Below are positions 8,660-17,379 of a DNA stretch of 64,000 nt, one piece after another (position 1 is the first letter of the stretch; each line of letters starts with the position of its first letter). Both the position numbers and the translations under genes were made by a program. The stretch lies in the NCBI RefSeq assembly GCF_965228805.1, contig NZ_CBDDIE010000003.1:2604001-2668000 (forward strand), written 5' to 3'. This DNA comes from JASBTN01 sp965228805. Lineage in GTDB: Bacteria; Pseudomonadota; Alphaproteobacteria; Rhodobacterales; Rhodobacteraceae. The notes under the pieces were generated by a model, which had not been told where the DNA came from, ran no database searches, and saw only the letters and a list, made by a program, of their open reading frames with translations.

Positions 8660-9184
8660 ATGAGTTTCAGGATGTTCGCCGCAGGCACCGGCGGTTTCAA
8701 CCACACACGTGAACATGCGGACGAGGGCGATGTGTTCGTCCTCGCCACCCTGATGGGCCGTATGAACGCATCGGTTGGTGGGGTGCGCAGTTTCGCCCAG
8801 AACGAGGTTCAGGGCGCCGTGACGCCGGACAGCGCCCTGCAACAAGGATTGGTGGCCATGGGCACGATCACCTGCGTGGACAGTCTGCGAACGCAGTTCC
8901 AGCTGACCCAGGCCCGTTTCAGCACGATGACGCTTGCGGTGTCGACCCGCCGCACGAACACGATCATGCCGGATGACGCCGGGCATACCTCTGTGACCTG
9001 CCGGTCCAGTGATCATGATGCCTTTCGCAATTTCATGCGTCATGTCCATCCGGTGCTTGAGAAAACCGAGTTGAACCGGTTTGCCGTGCTTTGTGCCATG
9101 GCCCAGGTGCTGTCGGAATGGAGCCTCAGCGGTGCGCGGGCCAGTGGCCGGGCGATGTTGCATATGCAAATCTCGTCCGGCTGA
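8660..9184 (+). CDS. Protein of unknown function
   Basis: 174 residues from an ATG preceded by a strong ribosome site (GGGAGGAAAG); the frame could also open at GTG 8642, but that would place the SD inside the gene. I do not recognise a family. The sequence starts SFRMFAAGTGGFNHTREHADEGD, has no signal peptide or membrane segment, and is moderately hydrophilic with several His, Thr and Arg. Divergent from mtnP across a 151-bp gap and not in an operon with the IalB-like gene, which runs the other way. Probably a soluble protein. Confidence 0.7.
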   Translation: MSFRMFAAGTGGFNHTREHADEGDVFVLATLMGRMNASVGGVRSFAQNEVQGAVTPDSALQQGLVAMGTITCVDSLRTQFQLTQARFSTMTLAVSTRRTNTIMPDDAGHTSVTCRSSDHDAFRNFMRHVHPVLEKTELNRFAVLCAMAQVLSEWSLSGARASGRAMLHMQISSG

Positions 9185-9206
9185 TCAGTCAGGGGCAGTA
9201 CGGGAA

Positions 9207-9794
9207 TCACGGTCCCAGGGTGATGGTCGGCAGGCCGCGCGCCCGTGACTGCCCGTTGAAATCCGCGAGCGCCGCATCGAACCCGTCGAGCGGCCAATCC
9301 AGCCGTCGGCTTTCCCCATGCCGGTCGCGAAAGGCAAAGACAAAACCGCCGCCGGTCCGCATTTCGGCCAGCAGGGCCAATGCGTCTTCCCTGGAAAAGG
9401 TACAGGACAGCCCGGTCAGGCAACCCAGCCGTGCGGTCGACCACGCGGTTTCCCCGTCCCGCTCCAGCCGGAAGTTACCGGGGCGAAACAGGGTGCCAGG
9501 TTCGATCCCGAACTGCACCTCACCGCCGTCCGTTGCCGTCACGAACAGGAATTGCGCCGCGAAGGTCGGGCGGGGGGAGAATACCTCTACATGCCTGATA
9601 TAGCATCTCTTTTCCAGATAGTCGGCGGAGTGTCTCTCGTCACAAATCGTTTCCCATATCCCATGGGCGTGCTGATGCGTCACGCGCCAGTTCGACGGGC
9701 GGTCATTGCCCTGGGCATCCTGGGCCAAGGCGGGGTTTGCCCATGCGCCAGCGGCCAGGAACAGGGTAACAAGGCGAAGGAGGGGGCGGATCAT
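9207..9794 (-). CDS. Exported IalB-like protein (invasion-associated locus B family)
   Basis: 195 residues with a signal peptide ending near ANPALAQ. The mature part has the spacing seen in IalB-family periplasmic proteins: an early WRVTHQHAHGIWETICDE, a CYIRHVEV segment and a second cysteine pair (GCLTGLSCTF), so two disulfides are likely. The family is widespread in alphaproteobacteria and its biochemical role outside Bartonella is unclear. The ATG at 9794 is preferred over the frame opening at 9833 because it has GGAG five bases upstream and starts the signal peptide. Family assignment is moderately sure. Confidence 0.65.
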   Translation of the reverse strand: MIRPLLRLVTLFLAAGAWANPALAQDAQGNDRPSNWRVTHQHAHGIWETICDERHSADYLEKRCYIRHVEVFSPRPTFAAQFLFVTATDGGEVQFGIEPGTLFRPGNFRLERDGETAWSTARLGCLTGLSCTFSREDALALLAEMRTGGGFVFAFRDRHGESRRLDWPLDGFDAALADFNGQSRARGLPTITLGP

Positions 9795-9967
9795 GGTTGC
9801 TCCGTTTGTGCTGGCTCTGCTTTGGCTGACCATGGGCGCGCGCAGCGCTCACCGTCCAATCACGTTGCGGCGAGGGGGCGTGGCGGGTTCAGGCTTTCAT
9901 TTCTTGAACAAATCAACTAACCAGCGCTCAAGTCCCACGCGACCATCCCCACACGATAGGTGATCCC

Positions 9968-11629
9968 TTGCCCCGAGCCCTTCTGGCCTCCTATGCCGCC
10001 CGTATTCAGAAACCCGACTTGCGTCTGAGTCAGGGGGAGCCGCTCAATGCGTCCCGCCTGCGGATCGAAGTGCTGTCGGGCCTTACCGTCGCCCTGGCCC
10101 TGGTGCCCGAGGCGGTGGCCTTTGCCTTTGTCGCGGGCGTGCACCCGCTGGTCGGGCTCTATGCGGCCTTCATGGTCGGTCTGATCACCGCGGTGATCGG
10201 TGGACGTCCCGGCATGATCTCGGGCGCGACCGGCGCGCTGGCCGTGGTCATGGTCGCGCTGGTGGCGCAACACGGAGTCGAATACCTGTTCGCCACCGTG
10301 ATCCTGATGGGGCTTTTGCAAATCTTCGCGGGGGTCATGCACTGGGGCAAGTTCATCCGCCTGGTGCCGCACCCGGTCATGTTGGGCTTCGTCAACGGGC
10401 TTGCGATCGTGATTTTCCTGGCACAGCTGACCCAGTTCAAGGTGCCGGGCTCCGTCACCACCTCGGGCCACACTGCCACTGCTGGCGAATGGCTGTCGGG
10501 CATGCCGCTTTACATGATGCTGGCGCTCGTTGGCCTGACCATGCTGATCATCTGGGGTACGCCCAAGGTCACGAAACTGGTGCCCGCGCCGCTGGCCGGG
10601 ATCGGCATCGTGGCCGTTTTGGTCATCGCGCTTGGCATCGACGTGCCGACCGTCGGCGACATGGCCTCGATCTCGGGCGGGCTGCCGTCCTTCCACATCC
10701 CCTTCGGCTCGGGCGAGGGGATCTATGCCCCCGCGCTGCTGGCGCCCTTCACGCTGGAGACGCTCTGGATCATCCTGCCCTACGCGGTGATCCTGGCCGC
10801 GATTGGCCTGATCGAGAGCCTTCTGACCCTGAACCTGGTGGGTGAAATGACCGGCCGTCGCGGTGGCGCCTCGCAGGAATGCATCGCCCAGGGCGTGTCC
10901 AACGTCGCCACCGGTTTCTTCGGCGGCATGGGCGGCTGCGCGATGATCGGCCAGTCGATGATCAACGTGAAATCGGGCGGGCGCACGCGCATCGCGGGCA
11001 TTGCAGCCGCCCTGTTCCTGCTGGCCTTCATCGTCGTCGCCTCGCCGCTGATCGAGCGTATTCCGCTGGCGGCCCTGGTGGGCGTCATGTTCATGGTCGT
11101 CATCGGTACCTTCGCCTGGAACTCGCTGAAGATCCTGCGCCGCGTGCCGCGCATGGACGCCTTTGTGATCCTGCTGGTGACCGTCGTGACCGTGCTGGAA
11201 GACCTCGCGGTGGCCGTGATCGTGGGTGTGATCGTCTCGGCGCTGGCCTACGCCTGGAACGCCGCCGCGCGCATCCACGCCGTCACCCGCGAGGAGGACG
11301 GCGCCAAGGTCTATGACGTCGAAGGCCCGCTGTTCTTCGGGTCGGCCGACGGGTTCATCGAGCTTTTCGATGTGGCGGGCGACCCCGACCGCGTCGTCAT
11401 CGAATTTGCCCGTTCGCGCGTCGTCGACCAGTCCGCGCTTCAGGCGATTGAGGCGGTGGCCCTGAAATACGAGGCCGCCGGCAAGAAGATCCAGCTGCGC
11501 CACCTCAGCCGCGACTGCCACGACCTTCTGACCAAGGCCGGGCACCTGATGGTCGACAGCGACGATGACCCCGATTACGAGATCGCGGTCGATTACTCCG
11601 TGCGCACCGGGATCCTCGGCGGTCACTGA
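9968..11629 (+). CDS. SulP/SLC26-family anion transporter
   Basis: 553-residue inner-membrane permease of the SulP family, which moves sulfate, bicarbonate or similar anions. The N-terminal RIEVLSGLTVALALVPEAVAFAFVAG and GVHPLVGLYAAFMVGLITAVIGGRPGMISGATGA are diagnostic, many hydrophobic helices follow, and residues of about 440-530 form a cytoplasmic STAS domain (GPLFFGSADGFIELFDVAGDPDRVVIEFARSRVVDQSALQAIE). The start is TTG at 9968; no better in-frame start with an RBS is seen nearby. Its last 7 bases overlap the convergent acetyltransferase gene. The transported anion cannot be read from sequence. Confidence 0.92.
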   Translation: MPRALLASYAARIQKPDLRLSQGEPLNASRLRIEVLSGLTVALALVPEAVAFAFVAGVHPLVGLYAAFMVGLITAVIGGRPGMISGATGALAVVMVALVAQHGVEYLFATVILMGLLQIFAGVMHWGKFIRLVPHPVMLGFVNGLAIVIFLAQLTQFKVPGSVTTSGHTATAGEWLSGMPLYMMLALVGLTMLIIWGTPKVTKLVPAPLAGIGIVAVLVIALGIDVPTVGDMASISGGLPSFHIPFGSGEGIYAPALLAPFTLETLWIILPYAVILAAIGLIESLLTLNLVGEMTGRRGGASQECIAQGVSNVATGFFGGMGGCAMIGQSMINVKSGGRTRIAGIAAALFLLAFIVVASPLIERIPLAALVGVMFMVVIGTFAWNSLKILRRVPRMDAFVILLVTVVTVLEDLAVAVIVGVIVSALAYAWNAAARIHAVTREEDGAKVYDVEGPLFFGSADGFIELFDVAGDPDRVVIEFARSRVVDQSALQAIEAVALKYEAAGKKIQLRHLSRDCHDLLTKAGHLMVDSDDDPDYEIAVDYSVRTGILGGH

Positions 11630-12276
11630 GGCGCCATAGCCTCCAACACGTCCAGGGCGCCCGCCTCCAGATGGGGGCGGGCGGCCGCGATTCTGGCCTC
11701 CGGCCAATGCCACCATGCCAGCCGATTCAACCGGGCTACCTCCGCAGGCCCGAACCGCATCCGTGCAACTCGCGCCGGGTTGCCCGTCACCACCGCATAA
11801 TCCGGCACATCGCCGCGCACCACGGCGCCCGCGCCAATGATAGCGCCATTGCCGATCCGCACCCCGGGGCCGATCAGCGCGCCGTAACCGATCCACACGT
11901 CATGGCCGACATGGGTGTCGCGGGTGTCGGGCTGGGCCATGACCTCCTTGTCCAGGGCAAAGATGCCAAAGGGAAAACTGGTCGCGCCATGCCAGGCATG
12001 GTTGGCCGAGGCGGTAATGAACCGCACCCCGTGGGCAATCTGGCAGAACCTGCCGATCACCAGCCGGTCCTTGGACATGGGAAACAGATAGGGCGCCAGC
12101 TGCGCCGCCCAGCCGTCGGGCGGGGGCGGGTCGAAATCCGAGGCATAGGTGAACGCCCCCACCTCGATCCGCGGGTGGTCGATTGCCGGTTTCAGGAAAA
12201 CGGTGCCCTTGTGTCTGGTTCCGTCGGGCAGGGTCACGGGATGGATGCAACGCGCATCCGGCAGGTCGTATGACAT
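11623..12276 (-). CDS. CatB-type hexapeptide-repeat acetyltransferase
   Basis: 217-residue left-handed beta-helix acyltransferase of the xenobiotic/chloramphenicol (XAT, CatB) class. Visible are VGAFTYASDF, FCQIAHGVRFITASANHAWHGATSFPFGIF with the likely catalytic His of SANH, and isoleucine-rich hexapeptide turns (DVWIGYGALIGPGVRIGNGAIIGAGAVVRGDVPDYAVVTGNPAR). Such enzymes acetylate hydroxyl groups of antibiotics, sugars or other acceptors and act as trimers. It is a single gene with a good RBS (GAAAGGA). A true resistance role is not implied. Confidence 0.88.
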   Translation of the reverse strand: MSYDLPDARCIHPVTLPDGTRHKGTVFLKPAIDHPRIEVGAFTYASDFDPPPPDGWAAQLAPYLFPMSKDRLVIGRFCQIAHGVRFITASANHAWHGATSFPFGIFALDKEVMAQPDTRDTHVGHDVWIGYGALIGPGVRIGNGAIIGAGAVVRGDVPDYAVVTGNPARVARMRFGPAEVARLNRLAWWHWPEARIAAARPHLEAGALDVLEAMAPQ

Positions 12277-12359
12277 GACAGGTCCTTTCAGAGAATATGC
12301 TGGTCTCGTCAGGCCGCTTTGATCATGTCACCCTCCATTGGTTGCACCTGTCAGGATAG

Positions 12360-12965
12360 TCACTCGCCGGGGCGTTTCAAGGTAAAGGCCTCACGCACCA
12401 CGGAATAGTCACGGTACCCCAGCCGGGCGAGCGGGGTGAAGCGGGTGACGTCGAACTTGCCCTCGACCAGGCAGTCGTCGCGCAGGTGAATGCCCGTGAC
12501 CTCGCCGAAACAGATATGATTGGCCTCGCCGGGCAACTGGGTGATCTGCGTCAGCCTGCATTCCAGTACAGCGGGCGCGGAGGCGATGCGCGAACAGGCG
12601 ATGGTTTCGCAGTCCAGCCGGTCGAGCCCGGCCAGCGCAAACTCGTCCACCTCGCGCGGGTGGATGCCCGCGCTGACGTTCATCGCGTCGGTCGCGGCCT
12701 CCTCGACCACGTGCACGCAGAAAACGCCGGTCTGGCGGATGTTGTCCAGCGTGTCCTTACCCAGCGTGCGGTCGGGTTTGGAGCCGGTGGTGGCGAACAT
12801 GACCTGCGGCGGCTCATAGGCGGCACCGTTGAAGAAACTGTAGGGCGCAAGGTTGTCGCGCCCGTCCGCATCGCGCGTGGCGATCCAGGCGATGGGGCGC
12901 GGGGCGATGATGGCGTTGAACGGATTGTGGGGCAATCCGTGGCCATTTTTCGGTTCGTAGAACAT
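12360..12965 (-). CDS. Flavin reductase-like FMN-binding protein (DIM6/NTAB family)
   Basis: 201 residues, FMN-binding split barrel of the flavin-reductase-like type. Diagnostic stretch HNPFNAIIAPRPIAWIATRDADGRDNLAPYSFFNGAAYEPPQVMFATTG is followed by LGKDTLDNIRQTGVFCVHVVEE and a late HICFGEVTGIHL. Members reduce FMN/FAD for a partner oxygenase or act on unknown substrates. ATG 12965 has RBS AGGAAGG; the frame is open further upstream but without a plausible start. Divergent from the GNAT gene across 71 bases, and no partner oxygenase lies nearby. Confidence 0.88.
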   Translation of the reverse strand: MFYEPKNGHGLPHNPFNAIIAPRPIAWIATRDADGRDNLAPYSFFNGAAYEPPQVMFATTGSKPDRTLGKDTLDNIRQTGVFCVHVVEEAATDAMNVSAGIHPREVDEFALAGLDRLDCETIACSRIASAPAVLECRLTQITQLPGEANHICFGEVTGIHLRDDCLVEGKFDVTRFTPLARLGYRDYSVVREAFTLKRPGE

Positions 12966-13036
12966 GGGGTTTTCCTTCCTGTCCCGCGCGGGGCCTGCTA
13001 AAGCGGTTCGAAGCAGAAAACCACGCGGGGGCAGGG

Positions 13037-13522
13037 GTGTATAGCCTCGACGTTGAAACATCGGACGATTGGTGGGAGGTCGAGGCGCTCTATGACCTCT
13101 GCTTTGCGCCGGGGCGCGAGGCGCTCAGTTCCTATCGCCTGCGTGACGGGGTCGATCCGGTGGCCGCGCTGTGTCTGGTGGCGCGCGATGCGGACGAGAT
13201 CGTTGGCGGTGCGATCCGTTTCTGGCCGGTATTGGTCGGTGGGGCCAAGACGTTGCTGCTGGGCCCGGTCGCGGTGCACCCGACACGTCAGGGCGAGGGG
13301 CTGGGCGGGCTTCTGATCCGCGACGCGCTGGAACGGGCCGGCCCCCTGGGCTGGTCCCGCGTGCTGCTGGTAGGGGACGCGCCCTATTACGGCAAGTTCG
13401 GCTTTGAAAAGCAGCCGGGCGTGATCATGCCGCCGCCCACGAACCCCGACCGGGTTCTGGGGATCGAGTTGCGCCCGGATGCCTGGCAGGGCGTGACCGG
13501 TGAGGTGACGCGGCTGGTCTGA
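13037..13522 (+). CDS. GNAT-family N-acetyltransferase (YhbS-like)
   Basis: 161 residues. The acetyl-CoA core LLLGPVAVHPTRQGEGLGGLLIRDALERA and the following VLLVGDAPYYGKFGFEKQ are typical of YhbS-like predicted acetyltransferases. The start is taken as GTG 13037, with the G-rich stretch GCAGGG close upstream; no ATG is available near the beginning of the domain. The substrate is unknown. It is transcribed away from the flavin reductase gene and ends 40 bases before a convergent mini membrane protein. Confidence 0.87.
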   Translation: MYSLDVETSDDWWEVEALYDLCFAPGREALSSYRLRDGVDPVAALCLVARDADEIVGGAIRFWPVLVGGAKTLLLGPVAVHPTRQGEGLGGLLIRDALERAGPLGWSRVLLVGDAPYYGKFGFEKQPGVIMPPPTNPDRVLGIELRPDAWQGVTGEVTRLV

Positions 13523-13561
13523 CCTCGCGCGCCGTAGCAGCGGCGCCGGGGCAACTGCCCG

Positions 13562-13756
13562 TCAATCCATGCGCACGAAGGGATTTTGCCCCACAGGGCG
13601 CGGCGCGTGGCCGATCAAGGCGGCGACCAGCGCCGCCGAGACGCTGAAAATCGCGTAAATCAGCGCGGCAAACAGGAAGGGCACCCCGTCCACCGTGGCA
13701 TTCATCGCCACCACGCCCCCGGCCATCAGGCTGATCAACAGAATCGCAAAACGCAT
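13562..13756 (-). CDS. Small membrane protein, paralogue of the one at 13919
   Basis: 64 residues, almost wholly hydrophobic, with two predicted membrane spans (about 3-20 and 27-50) and a short charged tail. A ribosome site GGAAAGGAAG precedes the ATG, which supports expression. Its pattern ILLISLMAGG...LIYAIFSVSAALVAALIG lines up with ILLTSIIGG...LLAYGIGGAVSLVAAAGLH of the next minus-strand gene, so the two look like a tandem duplication that diverged. Function unknown; inner membrane location inferred. Confidence 0.72.
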   Translation of the reverse strand: MRFAILLISLMAGGVVAMNATVDGVPFLFAALIYAIFSVSAALVAALIGHAPRPVGQNPFVRMD

Positions 13757-13918
13757 GACATCTTCCTTTCCCAGGTGTGGCTTCAGCCTGCCGCGAAGAG
13801 ACGAAGAAAGTCTTAAGGCGCAGGGCCAAGGCCGCTTGTCGGGATGGCGCAGGCGTGAGGATACGGCGCAGCATATGAGTGCCGAGAGTTCGCGGATGTC
13901 AGTCGGGATCAGGAACGG

Positions 13919-14191
13919 TCAGCGACGGGAATGCCGGTTCGCAGGCGCCTCAACACGTACTCTGACGAGCTTCGCGTGCGTGCGGCCGCGCGGCGGGCCG
14001 CCCCGGGGACCATCGGTCGGATCGTCACCTTCGGGAAAGGCAAGATGAAGGCCCGCAGCGGCTACAAGGCTTACCGCTCCGCCGATCCCATAGGCCAGAA
14101 GGCACAGCAGCAACCCGGCCCCGGCATCAAGCGCCAGGAACGCGGATGCGAGACCGCCAATGATCGACGTCAGCAAGATTGAGCCGTACAT
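13919..14191 (-). CDS. Small membrane protein, paralogue of the one at 13562
   Basis: 90 residues: two membrane spans in the first 55 residues, then a basic, Gly/Pro/Arg-rich tail of about 35 residues. RBS GGAGG is ideally spaced. It lies upstream of the 64-residue paralogue on the same strand, separated by 162 bases, and just upstream (70 bases beyond the end) of ptsP, which runs the same way. The longer basic tail is the main difference between the two copies. Function unknown. Confidence 0.7.
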   Translation of the reverse strand: MYGSILLTSIIGGLASAFLALDAGAGLLLCLLAYGIGGAVSLVAAAGLHLAFPEGDDPTDGPRGGPPRGRTHAKLVRVRVEAPANRHSRR

Positions 14192-14260
14192 GTCATCCTC
14201 CGGTTACCTTCCGGCAAGATGACATGAATGGATAAAGCAATCCTTAACCGATGTCGGATC

Positions 14261-16510
14261 TCAGCGTCGTCTGTTTCGGGTCATCCAGTCAAGAACCGCA
14301 GGGCGTACTGATTGCGCGCCGGACAGGCGGGCCGCGTCGATCACCTCTTTCAACGCGTCGATGTCGATTGATCGGATCAGGTGTTTGACCGGCCCAATGG
14401 AGGCCGGGCGCATCGACAGGTTCCGCATGCCGAGGGCGGCGAAACAGGCCGCTTCGATCGGCCGACCGGCATCCTCGCCACAGAAACTCAGCGGAGTGCG
14501 GGCGGCATCGCAACGGGTCACGATTTCCTCGATCAGGTTCAGGAAACTGACGTTCAGCGTGTCATAGCGCCGCCGCACCCGCTCGTTTTCCCGATCCGCC
14601 GCATAGAAGAATTGTTTCAAGTCATTGCCGCCGATCGAGATGAAATCTGCCATCTCGAAGAACTGCTGCGGGGCAAAGACCATCGAGGGGGTTTCAAGCA
14701 TCGCGCCCACCTCGACCTTGCCGGGCAGGATGTGGCCCAGACGGCGTTCGCGCTCGATCTCGCCCCAGAGGATCTCACGCGCGTCAATGAACTCTTCCTG
14801 CTGCGCGATGAAGGGGAACATGACTGACAGGTCACGCCCGGCGGCGGCGCGGATCAGCGCCTGCAGCTGCATGCGCATGACGCCGGGTTTGTCGAGCCCC
14901 ACGCGGATCGCACGCCAGCCAAGCGCCGGGTTCGGCTCATCCAGCGGGTTCATGTAGGGCAGCACCTTGTCCGACCCGATGTCGAGTGTGCGAAACACCA
15001 CGCGCTTGCCCTTGGCCGCGTCCAGCACGCGGCTGTATGTCACCACCAGGTCGCCCCGGCGCGGCACACGCGAGACGGTGAGGAATTGCAGCTCGGTGCG
15101 GAACAGGCCCACGCCATCCGCGCCGGACCCCTCCAGCGAGGGCAGGTCGGCCATCAGCCCTGCGTTCATGTGCAGGGACACTTCGGTGCCGCAAAGCCCC
15201 ATCGCGGGCTTGTCGCGCAGCTCGGCGTATCGCGCCTGTTGCGCTGCCTCCATCGCCATCTTGTCGCGGAAGGCGCCGATGATCGTGTCCTCGGGGCGCA
15301 GGTGCACCGTGCCCTGTTCGCCATCGACAAGGATATGGTCGCCGTTCAGCGCCTCGGTGGTGACGGGGCCTGCGTGCACGATCAGCGGGATCGCCCAGGC
15401 GCGCGCAACGATCGCGGCGTGCGAGGCGACCGAGCCTTCCTCCAGCACGATGCCCTTCAGCTTGCGGCCATATTCCAGCAGCTCGCCGGGACCGATGTTG
15501 TTGGCAATCAGAATCGGGTCGTCGGGCATCTCGGCCCCCGTTTCCGACCCCTGACCAGTCAGGATGCGGAGCAGCCGGTTGGACAAGTCGTCAAGGTCAT
15601 GCAGCCGTTCACGCAGGTACGGGTCCGGCACCTGGGACATGCGCGCACGCGCGGTGGATTGTTCCTTTTCCACGGCGGCCTCGGCGGACAGCCCGCGCGC
15701 GATGTCCTCCTCCATGCGACGCATCCAGCCCTTGGAATTGGCAAACATGCGATAGGCCTCAAGCACCTGCATCTGGTCCTTGTCGGCGGTCTCGGCGGTG
15801 GCCAGCAACTCGTCGACCGAAACACGCAGCTGTTCAACCGCTTCGGTCAAACGCTTCAGTTCCTCATGCGGATCATCCGCCACCGGGTTGGTCACCACGA
15901 CTCGGGGTTCATGCAGCCAGACATGGCCCTCGGCCGCGCCTTCCTGGCCGATCCCGCCCTTGAAGGTCGCAGGCCGCTGGTGCAGTGCGCCCATTGCTGC
16001 GCCCTCGCCGATGAACGCGCCCAGTTCGGTCATCTCGGCGATCACCATGGCGACGACTTCCAGGCCGTAGATCTCGTCGGCGGTGAATTCGCGCGCCTGC
16101 TTCGACTGCACCACCAACACGCCCAACGTCTCACCCAGACGCTGCACCGGCACGCCGAGGAAGGAGGAAAAGATCTCTTCGCCGGTTTCCGGCATGTAGC
16201 GGAACCCGGGCGCCGAGGGGGCATCGGCCGTGTTGATGGGCTTGGCGGCGCGCGCAACACGGCCCACCAGCCCTTCGCCCACGCGCATACGGGTCTGGTG
16301 CACCGCGTCGGGGTTCAACCCCTCGGTCGCACAGAGTTCCAGCGTGGTGTCGTCGCGAAACAGGTAGATCGAACAGACCTCGGTCTGCATCGCTCCGGCA
16401 ATCAGCGTCGTAATACGATCCAGACGTTCCTGCCCGGCTGACGCCGCCGCAAGAGTCTCACGCAGGCTGACCAGCAGCTTGCGGCTGTCGCTTTGATGGC
16501 TTTCCGCCAT
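14261..16510 (-). CDS. ptsP: Phosphoenolpyruvate-protein phosphotransferase PtsP (EI-Ntr)
   Basis: First enzyme of the nitrogen-related phosphotransferase system: takes phosphate from PEP and passes it to NPr (HPr-like). 749 residues from the chosen start. An N-terminal GAF domain (about 10-165) is followed by the EI N-domain, the phospho-His in GSVASHAAIVARAW (His about 364) and the PEP-binding barrel with FRTLDIGSDK, FPFIAQQEEF, GAMLETPSMVF, ISIGGNDLKQ and the active Cys in LSFCGEDAGRP. ATG 16510 has GGGAG upstream; the frame could start at 16567. lysC lies upstream on the same strand but a plus-strand gene sits between them. Confidence 0.95.
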   Translation of the reverse strand: MAESHQSDSRKLLVSLRETLAAASAGQERLDRITTLIAGAMQTEVCSIYLFRDDTTLELCATEGLNPDAVHQTRMRVGEGLVGRVARAAKPINTADAPSAPGFRYMPETGEEIFSSFLGVPVQRLGETLGVLVVQSKQAREFTADEIYGLEVVAMVIAEMTELGAFIGEGAAMGALHQRPATFKGGIGQEGAAEGHVWLHEPRVVVTNPVADDPHEELKRLTEAVEQLRVSVDELLATAETADKDQMQVLEAYRMFANSKGWMRRMEEDIARGLSAEAAVEKEQSTARARMSQVPDPYLRERLHDLDDLSNRLLRILTGQGSETGAEMPDDPILIANNIGPGELLEYGRKLKGIVLEEGSVASHAAIVARAWAIPLIVHAGPVTTEALNGDHILVDGEQGTVHLRPEDTIIGAFRDKMAMEAAQQARYAELRDKPAMGLCGTEVSLHMNAGLMADLPSLEGSGADGVGLFRTELQFLTVSRVPRRGDLVVTYSRVLDAAKGKRVVFRTLDIGSDKVLPYMNPLDEPNPALGWRAIRVGLDKPGVMRMQLQALIRAAAGRDLSVMFPFIAQQEEFIDAREILWGEIERERRLGHILPGKVEVGAMLETPSMVFAPQQFFEMADFISIGGNDLKQFFYAADRENERVRRRYDTLNVSFLNLIEEIVTRCDAARTPLSFCGEDAGRPIEAACFAALGMRNLSMRPASIGPVKHLIRSIDIDALKEVIDAARLSGAQSVRPAVLDWMTRNRRR

Positions 16511-16852
16511 GCGCTCCCTGTCCTTCTTTTCTTGTTGTTCCCTATAGTAGGCACTGCCGGGCCGCATTCCAATTCTTTCGCACCGTCATGGGCAGATATT
16601 TTCTCGTAACGGATGAAGTTTCCGGCGCTGTGCTCGCCCGTGATGCAGGCGCGGAACAGCCCTATCCTGTCAGTTTCGAAATTCAATTGATACAGGTCAA
16701 GGTATTGTCATGTTACGCGTTTAAGTTGAGAGTGGCTTGGCGGGGTGATTGAGCCCCCCTGCCGCCCGACCGGGTCGGATTGTTGTGACACGTGTGTTCT
16801 TCGTTGGATTTGAACCGCATGCGGCCCCCCGGATGCAGGCGAAGGAAGGCTT
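16511..16852. other. 342-bp gap upstream of ptsP
   Basis: No gene is supported on either strand. The stretch 16600-16700 is less GC-rich and probably carries the divergent promoters of ptsP and the 16853 gene. A GGTTCAAATCC-like string on the minus strand near 16805 was tested as a tRNA T-arm and does not fold. Confidence 0.5.
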
Positions 16853-17287
16853 ATGGGATACGAGATTCGCATCCACCCCGACCTGCGCGTTGCGCAGTTC
16901 CGCTTCTTCGGGGTGATCTCGGTCGCCACCGCCCGGCGGGCCTTTGAGGACTACGTCGCCCATCCCGATTTCGACCCCGGCTTCACCATGATCTCGGACG
17001 CGCGCGAGGTGACCGAGCTGGACGCGAGCTATCGTCGGATCGTCACGAATATCCTGGGCCTCGCTCGCCCGCTGCGTCGGTTTGACAAAGGGGCGCTCAG
17101 CATTGTTCTGGTCGGCGATGAAACCACCTATGGCATGGTGCGCATGCTGGAACAGGTACTGGACTTCTTCAGCGCCATCCAACTGCGCCCGGTTTGGAGC
17201 GAAGAGGAAGCTCTGGCGTTGGCGAAGCGGCCCGAGGCGGGGTTTGCCGAGCTGTTCGCTCAAACGGATCAGGAAGATGTAACCTAG
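16853..17287 (+). CDS. Unknown protein, possibly SpoIIAA/STAS-like fold
   Basis: 144 residues with RBS GGAAGG. The alternation IRIHPDLRVAQFRFFGVISVATARRAFEDYVAHPDF...GFTMISDAREVTELD resembles small SpoIIAA-like (STAS-related) proteins that often occur alone in proteobacteria; this is a weak, pattern-based suggestion. No signal peptide or membrane span. It is inserted in the opposite direction between lysC and ptsP. It ends just before a bidirectional terminator shared with lysC. Confidence 0.75.
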   Translation: MGYEIRIHPDLRVAQFRFFGVISVATARRAFEDYVAHPDFDPGFTMISDAREVTELDASYRRIVTNILGLARPLRRFDKGALSIVLVGDETTYGMVRMLEQVLDFFSAIQLRPVWSEEEALALAKRPEAGFAELFAQTDQEDVT

Positions 17288-17328
17288 GCAGGGTGAGTGC
17301 AAAGGGCTGGGCAGTCCTTCTGAAAATG

Positions 17329-17357
17329 AAAACGGCGCCCAATAGCGCCGTTTGTCT
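17329..17357. terminator. Bidirectional terminator between the 16853 gene and lysC
   Basis: AAACGGCGC-CCAATA-GCGCCGTTT stem-loop. On the plus strand it is followed by a T-rich run, and on the minus strand by TTTTCATTTTC, so it can end both converging transcripts. Confidence 0.8.
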
Positions 17358-17379
17358 GTCTTTAGTCAAGGGCTTGGCC

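Noticed and set aside
9917..11896. A 659-codon minus-strand frame opposite the SulP gene
   Set aside because: Antisense shadow: composition is His, Gln, Asp, Arg-rich and repetitive, with no domain; the SulP frame has full family matches.
14381..16441. Long plus-strand frames opposite ptsP
   Set aside because: Shadow frames; ptsP has all EI motifs in the minus-strand frame.
16790..16830. GGTTCAAATCC on the minus strand, like a tRNA T-arm
   Set aside because: The flanking five bases do not pair and no acceptor, D or anticodon arm is found.
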